NCBI GenBank assembly: GCA_045612485.1
Contig: JAZKZE010000040.1
Span: 1-23,771, forward strand
Direction of reading: 5' to 3'
Length of the DNA: 23,771 nt
Source of the DNA: RGIG5327 sp045612485
GTDB taxonomy: Bacteria; Verrucomicrobiota; Lentisphaeria; Victivallales; UBA1829
Shown here: in pieces, positions 1 through 8,336 of the stretch
Layout of the letters: each line of letters opens with the position of its first letter
Position numbering within the stretch: the first letter of the stretch is position 1
Program-made: the position numbers and the translations under genes
Notes under the pieces: model-generated
What the model was told of the DNA's origin: nothing
Database searches by the model: none
What the model saw: only the letters and a program-made list of their open reading frames with translations

Positions 1-464
1 TTGATGAAGATGCCCGCCGCCTGACCGGCGATGCGACCGCTGATCTGCTGCAAAAGGTATCGCTTTTCCGTGAAGATGCCGACGATATGCCCAAGGCGGT
101 GCGCAAATTTTATGACTGGGAAAATGCTCTGCGCAACACCCTTTTGGATATGCGCAAAAAATACCGCAAAGATGCGGCGGATTACAAACGCAATAACCCG
201 GATTTTTATTCTGAAATCGCTCCGGCGCTGTCGCACATAGCCACGTTGAGCGATCTTATGGAGGCAGAAAAGGCGATCGACCTTTTGCGTTGGAAAACAC
301 TTGATGATTTTTCAGCCGGCCATTATACCGATTTTACAGCGCTGGCTTTTTACCGTATAAAACTGTTGATTCTGGAAAAATATGTGCCCCGCACCGCCGA
401 AGCGGGCAATCAGGCTCTGGAAAAGATCCTGAGCGGTTTGATGAGTGCTAATACAACTAATTGA
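1..464 (+). CDS. DUF2764 family protein of the V-ATPase operon (5' end outside window)
   Basis: The frame is open from base 3 with no start in the upstream context, so the gene begins before the window; about 153 residues are visible. The protein is soluble, charged and largely helical, with no signal peptide or membrane segment. I recognise it mainly by position. In Chlamydia and spirochaete type V-ATPase operons a DUF2764 protein lies between atpE and atpA, and here the gene ends 18 bases before atpA. Visible elements such as FYDWENALRN near the middle and a helical C-terminal tail fit that family. Its exact role in the complex is not established; a structural or assembly role is an inference. 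It uses almost no GCA alanine codons, like the first half of atpA and unlike the genes further on. Confidence 0.7.
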   Translation, partial: DEDARRLTGDATADLLQKVSLFREDADDMPKAVRKFYDWENALRNTLLDMRKKYRKDAADYKRNNPDFYSEIAPALSHIATLSDLMEAEKAIDLLRWKTLDDFSAGHYTDFTALAFYRIKLLILEKYVPRTAEAGNQALEKILSGLMSANTTN

Positions 465-482
465 TTATAATGGAGTGAACAA

Positions 483-2222
483 ATGCAGGATTCTCAAAAA
501 GGTCGGATCGTTGGGGTAAATGGCAACATCCTGACCGTCGAATTTCCCGACAATGTTACGCAGAACGAAGTGGCGTATGCCTGTGCCGGTGACGTGCGGC
601 TCAAATGTGAAGTCATCCGTGTACGCGGCAATCGCGCCGATATGCAGGTTTTTGAAAGCACCAACGGCCTGAAAGAAGGCGATGAAGTCGAATTTACCGG
701 TGAACTTTTGAGCGTGGAACTGGGCCCCGGTCTGCTGACTCAGGTTTATGACGGTTTGCAGAACCCGCTGAATGAACTGGCTGAACAGGGTGGATTTTTC
801 CTCCAGCGCGGTGTCTATCTGCCCGCTCTGGATTACGAAAAGAAGTGGGCTTTTACTGCCGCTGCCAAAGTTGGCGATGTGCTTAAAGCCGGTGATGCCA
901 TCGGTACGGTTCCGGAAGGCATCTTCAAGCACTCCATTATGCTGCCGTTCGCTTTTATGGGCGAGTGGACTCTCACTTTTGTGGCTGCCGACGGCGAATA
1001 CACCCTCAATGATGTGATTGCCAAGGCGGTGGATGCCAACGGCGTGGAAAAAGAGATTTTTATGGTTCAGCATTGGCCGGTGAAAATTCCGATCACCGCT
1101 TATGCCGAAAAACTGCTGCCGCAGGATACTATGATCACTCAGCAGCGTATTATTGATACTTTCTTCCCGGTCGCCACCGGCGGTACTTTCTGCACCCCCG
1201 GACCTTTCGGTGCCGGAAAAACGGTTCTCCAGCACGCCATAAGCCAGCATGCGGAAGCGGATATCGTGATCGTTGCCGCTTGCGGGGAACGTGCCGGGGA
1301 AGTCGTGGAGATCCTGCGGGAATATCCGGAACTTACCGACCCCCGTACCGGACAGAGTCTCATGTCCCGTTCTGTGATCATCTGCAACACCTCCTCCATG
1401 CCGGTAGCAGCCCGTGAAGCCTCTGTCTATACGGCAGTGACTATTGCGGAATACTACCGTCAGATGGGCTTGAACTGTCTGCTGCTTGCCGACTCCACCA
1501 GCCGCTGGGCGCAGGCATTGCGTGAAATGTCCGGAAGACTGGAAGAGATCCCCGGGGAGGAAGCATTCCCCGCCTATCTGGAATCCCGTATTGCAGGATT
1601 CTATGAACGTGCCGGACTTGTGGTTCTCAATGACGGCAGTAAAGGATCTGTCACCATCGGAGGTTCCGTAAGTCCCGCCGGCGGAAACTTTGAAGAACCT
1701 GTCACCCAGGCGACCTTGAAGGTTGTGGGAGCATTCCTGGGACTTTCCCGTGAAAGATCCAGTGCAAGAAGATTCCCTGCCATCCATCCTCTGGATTCCT
1801 GGAGCAAATACAAAAGTATCGTGGATGCAAAAAAACTTGCAGATGCAAGAAATATCCTGCGCAGGGGGCATGAAGTGGATCAGATGATGAAAGTCGTCGG
1901 GGAGGAAGGAACAAATATCGACGACTTTGTTCTCTATCTCAAAAGCGAATTTCTGGACTTCGTCTATTTGCAGCAGAACACCTTTGATGAGGTGGATGCT
2001 GCAACAAGTCAGGAGCGTCAGATCTATATGTTCGATCATATATCCTCCATCCTTGCACAGAAATTTGTATTTGATGACAAGGAACAGGCACGCCGTTACT
2101 TCCTTGAACTGCGTCTTATCCTTACCGATATGAACTATGCCCCCTTCAAAGAAGAGGAATTCAGGGCTCTTGAACAGAAAATGAATGAAAAGATCAGCGA
2201 AAGGGCGGAAAAAGATGCGTAA
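483..2222 (+). CDS. atpA: V-type ATPase catalytic subunit A
   Basis: This is the catalytic nucleotide-binding subunit of the cytoplasmic V1 head, which couples ATP hydrolysis or synthesis to ion movement through the membrane ring. Its 579 residues match the usual length. An N-terminal beta-barrel is followed by the A-specific insertion at about residues 110-200. The P-loop GPFGAGKT is at 240-247, and LLADSTSRW with the following GRLEEIPGEE marks the Walker B and arginine-rich core. The start is supported by a GGAG ribosome site at 472-475. The gene overlaps atpB by 8 bases. Oddly, codon use changes within the gene. By hand count none of 28 alanines before about base 1405 uses GCA, against about 13 of 30 after it. 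All 15 arginines before base 1530 are CGN, but half of the later 16 are AGA or AGG. Confidence 0.96.
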   Translation: MQDSQKGRIVGVNGNILTVEFPDNVTQNEVAYACAGDVRLKCEVIRVRGNRADMQVFESTNGLKEGDEVEFTGELLSVELGPGLLTQVYDGLQNPLNELAEQGGFFLQRGVYLPALDYEKKWAFTAAAKVGDVLKAGDAIGTVPEGIFKHSIMLPFAFMGEWTLTFVAADGEYTLNDVIAKAVDANGVEKEIFMVQHWPVKIPITAYAEKLLPQDTMITQQRIIDTFFPVATGGTFCTPGPFGAGKTVLQHAISQHAEADIVIVAACGERAGEVVEILREYPELTDPRTGQSLMSRSVIICNTSSMPVAAREASVYTAVTIAEYYRQMGLNCLLLADSTSRWAQALREMSGRLEEIPGEEAFPAYLESRIAGFYERAGLVVLNDGSKGSVTIGGSVSPAGGNFEEPVTQATLKVVGAFLGLSRERSSARRFPAIHPLDSWSKYKSIVDAKKLADARNILRRGHEVDQMMKVVGEEGTNIDDFVLYLKSEFLDFVYLQQNTFDEVDAATSQERQIYMFDHISSILAQKFVFDDKEQARRYFLELRLILTDMNYAPFKEEEFRALEQKMNEKISERAEKDA

Positions 2223-3513
2223 AGTATATCACAATATCATTCAGATCGCCGGAAACGTCATCACCGTGGAAGCGGACAATGTGGCATATAATGACCTTGC
2301 GGAAGTCTCTTCCGGTGACGGAAACACCTCTCTTGCCCAGGTGATCCGTATCCAGGACGGGAAAGTCTATCTTCAGGTCTTTGCCGGTTCCAGAGGGATC
2401 AGCACCAATGATGAAGTGCGTTTTCTGGGGCATCCCATGAAAGTATCCTCCTCTGCGGATCTTCTGGGAAGAGTGTTCACCGGTTCCGGAGAACCCCGTG
2501 ACGGACGTCCCGCCATCCATGATGATCTCATCAATATCGGAGGCCCTTCCGTCAATCCTGCAAAACGTATCATCCCCCAGAACATGATCCGTACAGGGAT
2601 CCCCATGATCGACGTATTCAATACTCTGGTGGATTCCCAGAAACTGCCCATATTCTCTGTGGCAGGGGAACCCTACAACGAACTTCTCGCCCGTATCGCC
2701 ATGCAGGCGGAAGTGGATGTGATCATTCTGGGCGGCATGGGACTGAAACATGACGACTACCTTGCATTCCGCAATACTCTGGATGAACACGGGGCATTGT
2801 CCCGTTCCGTACTCTTTATCCATACAGCCTCCGACCCGGTGGTGGAGTGTCTGCTTGTACCGGATATGTGCCTTGCCGTAGCGGAAAGCTATGCTTTGCA
2901 GAATAAGAAAGTATTGGTCCTTCTTTCCGATATGACCAACTTTGCGGATGCCCTTAAAGAAATTTCCATCACCATGGAACAGATCCCCTCCAACCGCGGA
3001 TATCCCGGCGACCTTTACAGTCAGCTTGCCGCCCGTTATGAAAAGGCGGTGGACTTTGATGATGCCGGTTCCATCACCATCCTTGCCGTTACCACCATGC
3101 CCGGGGACGATGTGACCCATCCCATTCCCGACAATACAGGATACATCACGGAAGGACAGTTCTATCTGCGTAACGGAAGGATCGAACCTTTCGGATCGTT
3201 GAGCCGTCTGAAACAGCAGGTGAACGGCAGAACCAGAGCCGACCACCGTGTGATCATGGATACCATGATCCGTTTCTATTCCGACTTCAAGGAAACTCTG
3301 GAAAAGCAGTCCATGGGATTCAGAATGAGTGCCTGGGACAGCAAACTCCTCAAATTCGGAAAACTCTTTGAAGAAAAGATGATGGATCTTTCCGTAAACA
3401 TTCCGCTGGAAGACGCTCTGGATCAGGGCTGGCAGATCCTTGCCGAATGTTTTGATGCTACCGAAAGCGGGATCAAAACCGACCTTATCGAACAGTTCTG
3501 GCCCAAAAAATAA
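2215..3513 (+). CDS. atpB: V-type ATPase regulatory subunit B
   Basis: This is the non-catalytic nucleotide-binding partner of subunit A in the V1 hexamer. I chose the ATG at 2215 (432 residues) because it overlaps the end of atpA by 8 bases and gives the family N-terminus MRKVYHNI. An in-frame ATG at 2185 would add ten basic residues buried in atpA. As expected for B subunits, there is no canonical P-loop: SVAGEPYNELLARI stands where A has GPFGAGKT. Other family segments are the LLSDMTNFADAL region, EQIPSNRGYPGDLYSQLA, and the C-terminal LIEQFWP. There is no strong ribosome site, so translation is probably coupled to atpA. The next gene, atpD, begins 15 bases downstream. Confidence 0.95.
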   Translation: MRKVYHNIIQIAGNVITVEADNVAYNDLAEVSSGDGNTSLAQVIRIQDGKVYLQVFAGSRGISTNDEVRFLGHPMKVSSSADLLGRVFTGSGEPRDGRPAIHDDLINIGGPSVNPAKRIIPQNMIRTGIPMIDVFNTLVDSQKLPIFSVAGEPYNELLARIAMQAEVDVIILGGMGLKHDDYLAFRNTLDEHGALSRSVLFIHTASDPVVECLLVPDMCLAVAESYALQNKKVLVLLSDMTNFADALKEISITMEQIPSNRGYPGDLYSQLAARYEKAVDFDDAGSITILAVTTMPGDDVTHPIPDNTGYITEGQFYLRNGRIEPFGSLSRLKQQVNGRTRADHRVIMDTMIRFYSDFKETLEKQSMGFRMSAWDSKLLKFGKLFEEKMMDLSVNIPLEDALDQGWQILAECFDATESGIKTDLIEQFWPKK

Positions 3514-3528
3514 TCTTCCGGAGCTTTT

Positions 3529-4140
3529 ATGGCAAAGATCAAATATACAAAAATGGCACTCAAGCAGGAACGGGATTCCCTGGCACAATACACCCGTTTT
3601 CTGCCTACGTTGCAGCTGAAAAAACAGCAGTTGCAGCTGGAGATGCGTAAATGTCTGGAAAGGATCGCCTCCAACGAGGAACAGGAAAAAGCCCTTGTGG
3701 ACTCCCTGGATGCGTGGAAGCTCCTTTTCGGTAATACGGAAGAGTGCAAAGTGTTATCTCAATATGTAAAAGTAGAGAAGATCGAAACGGAAACACTCAA
3801 TATTGCCGGAGTGGAAGTTCCCAGTTATAACGGAGTGACTTTCACGGAAGAGGAATATGATCTTTTTTCCGCACCGTTGTGGTTTGATGATGCGATTTCC
3901 TCTCTGGAGGATATTGTACGGATACGGGCGGAACGGGAAGTCATCCGCAGACAGTATGACCTTATTGCAGATGAACTGCGTGTCACCACACAGAGAGTCA
4001 ATCTCTTTGAAAAGGTGAAGATCCCGGAATGTAAAGAAAATATCCGTGCCATCAATATCTATCTGGGGGATGCGTTCACCGGCAGTGTTGCCCGTTCCAA
4101 GATAGCCAAGAAAAAACTTCAGGAGGCGGATGCACAATGA
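3529..4140 (+). CDS. atpD: V-type ATPase subunit D (central stalk)
   Basis: Subunit D forms the rotating central shaft inside the A3B3 head. The 203-residue protein has the expected long N- and C-terminal helices. Its opening, KIKYTKMALKQERDSLAQY with TLQLKKQQLQLEM after it, is the family pattern of a lysine-rich start and a heptad helix. The C-terminal helix, residues about 140-200, carries RVNLFEKVKIPECKENIR, again typical of subunit D (RVNALE-type signature). The middle (residues 80-125) is a globular insert. A CCGGAG site at 3518-3523 supports the start. The stop overlaps the start of atpI as ATGA, so the two are translationally coupled. Confidence 0.92.
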   Translation: MAKIKYTKMALKQERDSLAQYTRFLPTLQLKKQQLQLEMRKCLERIASNEEQEKALVDSLDAWKLLFGNTEECKVLSQYVKVEKIETETLNIAGVEVPSYNGVTFTEEEYDLFSAPLWFDDAISSLEDIVRIRAEREVIRRQYDLIADELRVTTQRVNLFEKVKIPECKENIRAINIYLGDAFTGSVARSKIAKKKLQEADAQ

Positions 4141-5987
4141 TTGTTGAAATGAAAAATGCTGCCATCCTCACTCTGGCAAAAGAGAAACTTTCCGTACTGG
4201 AAAAATTGAGACATCTGGGGGTCATGCACATCAAAAGTTCTTTCAGAAAAGAATCCGCTGATGCGTCAAAACTGGAATATGACCTGAAAGATACGGAAAA
4301 ACTTCTTTTCCTTTTTGCTTCCACAAAAGCAAAAGGCAGTTTTACAGAGGAGATGAGCGGGGAAGAGATCAGAAATGAAGCTCTTGCTCTTCTGGAAGAA
4401 AAAGATCTTCTTTCCGCAAATCTGGAAAAGATCCTCCAGCAGATCGAAAAATTGCGTCCCTGGGGAGATTTCCATTTTGCGGAAGTGAAAAAACTGGAAG
4501 AAAAGAGTATCCATATATATTTCTGCAGCTGTATGCAGAAAGAATTTGACCGTCTTTCCCTTCCGGAAAAAGCGGCAGTATCCCTTGTGGGCAAACAGGG
4601 CAAAAACCTTTATTTTGCGGTAGTCACACAGGAAAAAGTTGCTTCTGAACTTCTTCCTATAGTTCCCGCATTGCCGGAAACTCCTTTGCATATTCTGGAA
4701 GAACAGGCTTCTTCCCTGCAGGAAAAAATAAAGGAAAACAATAAGAGATTTGCTGTTCTTTCCCTTGCGGCGGACAAAGTTGCCGCATACGCAAAACATC
4801 TTGCCTCTGATCTGGAATTTTTACAGGCAAGAGATTCCATGCTCTCTTCCGGAAGTGTATGCTGCATTACAGGATACGTTCCCGTGACAGCTCTGGAGGC
4901 ATTGAAAGAGGCAGCAAAGGAAAATGCCTGGGTATTGCAGATAGAGGATGTGGATGAAGATGATACCAATATCCCCACTTACATCAAAAAGCCCGCATGG
5001 CTGAACTTGATCGATCCCCTGTTCGACTTTATCGGGATCACACCCGGATACAGGGAAACAGATGTAAGTTTATTTTTCCTTCTGGCATTTCCGGTATTCT
5101 TTGGTCTTCTCATCGGCGATGCCGCTTACGGTATCATGTTCATGGCAACGGCATTTCTCTGCAAATACCTGTTCCGGAAAAGCAAAAAAGCACAGTTGCC
5201 GCTGAATCTGTTGATATTGCTCTCCTCCTTCTCCATTCTGTGGGGATTGCTTACAGGTACATGTCTGGGCCTGCCCAGAGAGAAACTGCCCTTCTTCATG
5301 CAGGGACTGGATTTCTTTGCCGCACCCACAAAAAGTGCATTGGGATGTGCCATTGCAGACAGGTACGGACTTAAAAAGGTGGATGGGGAACTTACCAACC
5401 GGTTCACACAGTTTATCTGTTTCTTCATTGCGGCAATTCATCTTATTTCCGCAAGGCTTTACAGAACGTTCCTGGAGTGGCCCTCCTGGAGATGTTTCGG
5501 AAACGTGGGCTGGGCGATCCTTATTGCCGGAAACTTTTTCACAGCGGTCTCCCTTATCGTCTTTCCGGGATTCTTTCCGGGGGTATGGGGATATGCCCTC
5601 TATATAACAGGACTTATCCTTATTGCGGGAACAGTGACCAGACAGGCGGTTCTGAATCTTCCCTTTGACATCATCGGAAGTTTCGTGGATGTTCTTTCCT
5701 ACATAAGACTTTTTGCTGTGGGACTTTCCGGATTATATGTGGCACAGTGTTTCAATCAGATGGCAGGGGAATTCTGTTCCGCATTACCGCCCAACCTTCT
5801 GGTACTGGGTATCATTGGATTGATCCTTATTGCGGTATTCGGTCATGTGCTGAACATCATGCTCGGCTTTTTGAGTGTGCTTGTCCACGCCATCCGTCTG
5901 AATACTCTGGAATTTTCCAACCATATCGGTTTGCAGTGGGCGGGGATCTTCTACCGTCCCTTTGCAGAGAAAAAAGATGAAGAATGA
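4137..5987 (+). CDS. atpI: V-type ATPase subunit I (116 kDa / a-type stator)
   Basis: Subunit I anchors the peripheral stalk and forms the ion half-channels against the membrane ring. Residues 1 to about 300 are soluble and coiled-coil rich. From about residue 305 there are seven or eight hydrophobic segments, starting with LAFPVFFGLLIGDAAYG. The essential channel arginine lies in SYIRLFAVGLSG at about residue 524. The C-terminus, HAIRLNTLEFSNH followed by YRPF, is also family-typical. At 616 residues it is in the normal bacterial size range. The start overlaps the atpD stop by four bases. A 48-base A-rich gap with a strong ribosome site then leads into atpK. Confidence 0.95.
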   Translation: MIVEMKNAAILTLAKEKLSVLEKLRHLGVMHIKSSFRKESADASKLEYDLKDTEKLLFLFASTKAKGSFTEEMSGEEIRNEALALLEEKDLLSANLEKILQQIEKLRPWGDFHFAEVKKLEEKSIHIYFCSCMQKEFDRLSLPEKAAVSLVGKQGKNLYFAVVTQEKVASELLPIVPALPETPLHILEEQASSLQEKIKENNKRFAVLSLAADKVAAYAKHLASDLEFLQARDSMLSSGSVCCITGYVPVTALEALKEAAKENAWVLQIEDVDEDDTNIPTYIKKPAWLNLIDPLFDFIGITPGYRETDVSLFFLLAFPVFFGLLIGDAAYGIMFMATAFLCKYLFRKSKKAQLPLNLLILLSSFSILWGLLTGTCLGLPREKLPFFMQGLDFFAAPTKSALGCAIADRYGLKKVDGELTNRFTQFICFFIAAIHLISARLYRTFLEWPSWRCFGNVGWAILIAGNFFTAVSLIVFPGFFPGVWGYALYITGLILIAGTVTRQAVLNLPFDIIGSFVDVLSYIRLFAVGLSGLYVAQCFNQMAGEFCSALPPNLLVLGIIGLILIAVFGHVLNIMLGFLSVLVHAIRLNTLEFSNHIGLQWAGIFYRPFAEKKDEE

Positions 5988-6035
5988 TAAAAGATCATAA
6001 GATATAACACAAAAAACAAAAAAAGGAGTAAAAAA

Positions 6036-6569
6036 ATGATCGAACTTATCGCAAGTGCCGCTGAAGCGGCAAAAGCAGTCACCCCCGCAAACCTCTATTT
6101 TGCAAAAGCCATGACCCTTACCGGCGGTTTTGCAGCAATGGCACTTTCCGCCATCGGTTCCGCCTACGGTGCAGGAAGAGCCTGTTCTTCCGCTATCGGT
6201 GCATGGAAAAAATGCTATGCCCAGAACAAGCCCGCCCCCTTCCAGCTTCTGGTATTCTGCGGTGCCCCCCTCTCCCAGGTGATCTACGGGATGATCCTTA
6301 TGTTTGTGACCATCTCCAATACCGCCTCCGATCCCTCTCTGTATGCGGCATGGCCTATCTACCTTATCGTGGGGATCGCCTCCGGTATCGCCATGGGGAT
6401 TTCCGCCTTCCTGCAGGGTACGGCGGGAGCCGCCGCAAGTGACGCTTTCAGCGAAAGCGGTAAAGGTTTCACCAACCAGCTGATGGCCATGGGTATCATT
6501 GAAACTGTCGCCATCTTCATCATGGCATTCGCCATCGTTCTTCTGGGCAGTGTTCCCATGGCTGCATAA
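6036..6569 (+). CDS. atpK: V-type ATPase membrane-ring subunit K, Na+-type ligand set
   Basis: This is the ring-forming proteolipid. At 177 residues it has four membrane helices, the duplicated double-hairpin form. Helix 2 has A77-P-L-S80-Q81, helix 3 has Q127, and helix 4 has E156-T157. Thus only the second hairpin carries an acidic ion ligand, as in Enterococcus hirae NtpK. The NtpK sodium site uses T64, Q65, Q110 and E139, and the spacing here matches to within one residue (S80, Q81, Q127, E156). This predicts Na+ rather than H+ transport, which is an inference. A strong AAAGGAG ribosome site at about 6022-6028 in an A-rich leader suits the high copy number of the ring. A terminator follows at 6591. 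Confidence 0.94.
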   Translation: MIELIASAAEAAKAVTPANLYFAKAMTLTGGFAAMALSAIGSAYGAGRACSSAIGAWKKCYAQNKPAPFQLLVFCGAPLSQVIYGMILMFVTISNTASDPSLYAAWPIYLIVGIASGIAMGISAFLQGTAGAAASDAFSESGKGFTNQLMAMGIIETVAIFIMAFAIVLLGSVPMAA

Positions 6570-6590
6570 GCCTTTTATATGTTTTATTCA

Positions 6591-6625
6591 GGGACTGTTG
6601 TTTCGGCAGCAGTCCCGTTTTTTTT
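6591..6625 (+). terminator. Rho-independent terminator of the V-ATPase operon
   Basis: A 10-bp stem, GGGACTGTTG pairing with CAGCAGTCCC with one G-U pair, encloses a six-base loop (TTTCGG). It is followed by G and eight T residues at 6618-6625. It sits 22 bases after the atpK stop. Confidence 0.9.
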
Positions 6626-6680
6626 GGACGGGGAAACGGATATATCAGATAAATCCGCAGGAGATTATACTGAAAAAAAC

Positions 6681-6708
6681 TTGTAAAAAAACTTTTCCAC
6701 TGTATAGT
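6681..6708 (+). promoter_or_regulatory. Probable sigma70-type promoter for the MFS gene
   Basis: TTGTAA at 6681-6686 and TATAGT at 6703-6708 are 16 bases apart, with a TG just before the -10. They lie between the V-ATPase terminator and the MFS gene, where a new promoter is needed. The leader would be about 40 bases. Confidence 0.45.
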
Positions 6709-6753
6709 AAATAGAAATTACTTTATGGCAACAAAAGACTATGAGGCATAAAA

Positions 6754-8055
6754 ATGGCTTTTGCAGATACACTTCCGGATAATGTTAGAAAAAGATCACG
6801 TTTTTTTGCTATTTCCTCCACCATTTTCGGCTGTGTGCCGGAAATCATCGTGGACAGCAATTCCGTCCTGATCATTTATATCGTAATGCTGGGAGGCAGT
6901 GAAGTATTTTCCATGTTCTCCTCCTCCATAAGCAGTATTGCCACCATTTTCATGCTGATCCCCTTTGCAGGGGTCGCAGCAAGAGTGGGGTTGAAAAAAA
7001 CAAATACCATTTCCTGTTTTCTTGCAGGAGTCTCCTTCCTGATCATGACCGCCGCCCCCTATATCGGCTCCTGGGGGTGTTATCTTGTTATTGCCTCCAT
7101 GTTCCTTTTTGCCATAACAAGACCTTTATACACCTCCTGCTGGTATCCTATGCTGGACAGTATGCTGCAATCCCATGAACGGAGCAGTTTCTTCGGCAGG
7201 ATGCGTTTCACCTATATGGTATTCAATACCTGTTTATTGTTCCTTTACAGCAAAATACTGGGGGCATCCCCCTCTATGCTTCTCATCCAGTGTATTCTTG
7301 TATTTGCCGGATTTATGGCGGTGGGAAGAAAATACTGTATGGATCAGATGCCGGTGGATCCGGCTGCCGCTACGGAAGATAAACTCAAAATCAGCAGCGC
7401 GCTGGGGATCTGCCTGAAAAACAGTCCTCTTGTGGGATTTTCCATCTACATGTGTTTCCTCAATATCGCCTTTGCCGCCGCGGCTCCGCTGGGGATCATT
7501 TATATGAAAAATTATCTGAAACTGGGCGCAGGAGTCATTGTTCTTATCACCACCATGGAGCTTGTGGGAAAAATGGCAGGATATGCGTTACTGAACAAAC
7601 TCTACAAAGCTCTGGGAATGCGTTGTCTTCTGATCCTTACCCATTGTCTTGCGTTGGGGGTATGTCTTCTTATGTTTCTGAGTTTCCCCTTTTTCAGTAA
7701 AGTCACCTGGCTTCTGGGATGTGCCTTTTTCCTTTCCGGAGTTACGGGGGCATTTCTGCTGTGCATCAACTCCATGGAGATGCTGGCACTTGCCCGTCCC
7801 GGCAACAAGATCATGGCAATGGCGTTCTGCGGAACTGCCACAGGACTGGGGACGGCAGTGGGAAGACTGGGAACGACTCTGGTACTGGGCTGTACTGTGT
7901 TGCAGACACAGTGGAACGTATGGGGTATGACTCTGACAAAATATCATTTTCTTTTTGCATTTTTCTGTTTCTTCCTCTTTTTCGTGACTGTACTTTTCCC
8001 CATGGTCCCTGCCATTATCAGCAGGCATGAGGATTATTATAATCCGGGAAGATAA
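6754..8055 (+). CDS. Major facilitator superfamily transporter
   Basis: The 433-residue protein is almost entirely hydrophobic, with about twelve predicted membrane segments in two six-helix halves and a short charged central loop near residues 195-215. The loop between helices 2 and 3 has the MFS-like turn VAARVGLKKTN at about residues 74-84, a loose form of the family GxxxDRxGRR motif. It therefore belongs in the inner membrane as a secondary transporter. The substrate cannot be read from the sequence, and the neighbours do not define it, because a terminator and promoter separate it from the V-ATPase genes. GAGG at 6743-6746 is a usable ribosome site. I see no clear + strand terminator after the stop. 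Confidence 0.85.
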   Translation: MAFADTLPDNVRKRSRFFAISSTIFGCVPEIIVDSNSVLIIYIVMLGGSEVFSMFSSSISSIATIFMLIPFAGVAARVGLKKTNTISCFLAGVSFLIMTAAPYIGSWGCYLVIASMFLFAITRPLYTSCWYPMLDSMLQSHERSSFFGRMRFTYMVFNTCLLFLYSKILGASPSMLLIQCILVFAGFMAVGRKYCMDQMPVDPAAATEDKLKISSALGICLKNSPLVGFSIYMCFLNIAFAAAAPLGIIYMKNYLKLGAGVIVLITTMELVGKMAGYALLNKLYKALGMRCLLILTHCLALGVCLLMFLSFPFFSKVTWLLGCAFFLSGVTGAFLLCINSMEMLALARPGNKIMAMAFCGTATGLGTAVGRLGTTLVLGCTVLQTQWNVWGMTLTKYHFLFAFFCFFLFFVTVLFPMVPAIISRHEDYYNPGR

Positions 8056-8164
8056 AAGAGGAACTTTTTCAACACAAAAAAAACTGTTTTTGCCGTTTTT
8101 GTCCGTATTTCATTTAAAAAACAGCAAAAAAAAAAGAAAAAGTGCTGAAAAAAACAAAAAAAAC

Positions 8165-8192
8165 TTGATAACTCAGGAATATAAAATATATT
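8165..8192 (+). promoter_or_regulatory. Probable promoter for the M24-fold gene
   Basis: TTGATA at 8165-8170 and TATATT at 8187-8192 have a 16-base spacer in an A/T-rich stretch. Transcription would start near 8200, giving an mRNA leader of about 135 bases that contains the palindrome and the hairpin. The exact -10 is uncertain because several overlapping TATA-like hexamers are present. Confidence 0.45.
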
Positions 8193-8223
8193 TATATATG
8201 AGAGCATAAAAAAGCAAAGAAAG

Positions 8224-8237
8224 TGCTTTGCAAAGCA
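8224..8237. promoter_or_regulatory. 14-bp perfect palindrome, possible operator
   Basis: TGCTTTGCAAAGCA is its own reverse complement. It lies just downstream of the predicted promoter start, a position suited to a repressor. No regulator gene is adjacent, so operator function is an inference. Confidence 0.4.
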
Positions 8238-8248
8238 AATAAAAAAAC

Positions 8249-8312
8249 GGGGTAGTTTCAAAAGTCATTCAGAAGAAATTTACAGACTTTTGAGGACTTT
8301 TGAAATTACCTC
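8249..8312 (+). promoter_or_regulatory. 18-bp leader hairpin with an alternative pairing partner
   Basis: Bases 8249-8266 pair with 8295-8312 over 18 consecutive positions, two of them G-U. The 28-base loop contains a second copy of the right arm's start: GACTTTTGAG at 8285-8294, directly followed by GACTTTTGAA at 8295-8304. The left arm can therefore form a shorter stem of 9-11 bp with the first copy. On the + strand the stem is followed by A residues, so it is not a + terminator. The ribosome site lies 11 to 13 bases after the stem. It may stabilise the mRNA or control translation of the next gene. Confidence 0.6.
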
Positions 8313-8336
8313 AAAAAAAAACAAAAGGAGTCAAAC

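Larger units (their letters stand above)
8056..8336 (+). other. Long A/T-rich intergenic and leader region
   Basis: These 281 bases hold no convincing gene. The first 100 bases are dominated by runs of A with some T-runs. A probable promoter (8165-8192), a perfect palindrome (8224-8237), a long hairpin (8249-8312) and an AAAGGAG ribosome site (8324-8330) follow in order before the ATG at 8337. Short open frames across this region are lysine- and phenylalanine-rich products of the A/T runs. Confidence 0.7.

Noticed and set aside
465..2039. A 524-codon open frame on the - strand opposite atpA
   Set aside because: It has the same codon-aligned antisense geometry, and atpA is unmistakable.
2194..3588. 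A 464-codon open frame on the - strand opposite atpB
   Set aside because: It is a codon-aligned shadow of atpB, without a ribosome site or recognisable domain.
8027..8209. A 60-codon + strand open frame in the A/T-rich gap
   Set aside because: It overlaps the MFS gene end and is mostly Lys/Phe from A and T runs; there is no ribosome site or family likeness.
8249..8312. The leader hairpin read as a terminator of the MFS gene
   Set aside because: On the + strand it is followed by A residues, not T. Only the - strand reading has a T-run, and no - strand gene ends there.
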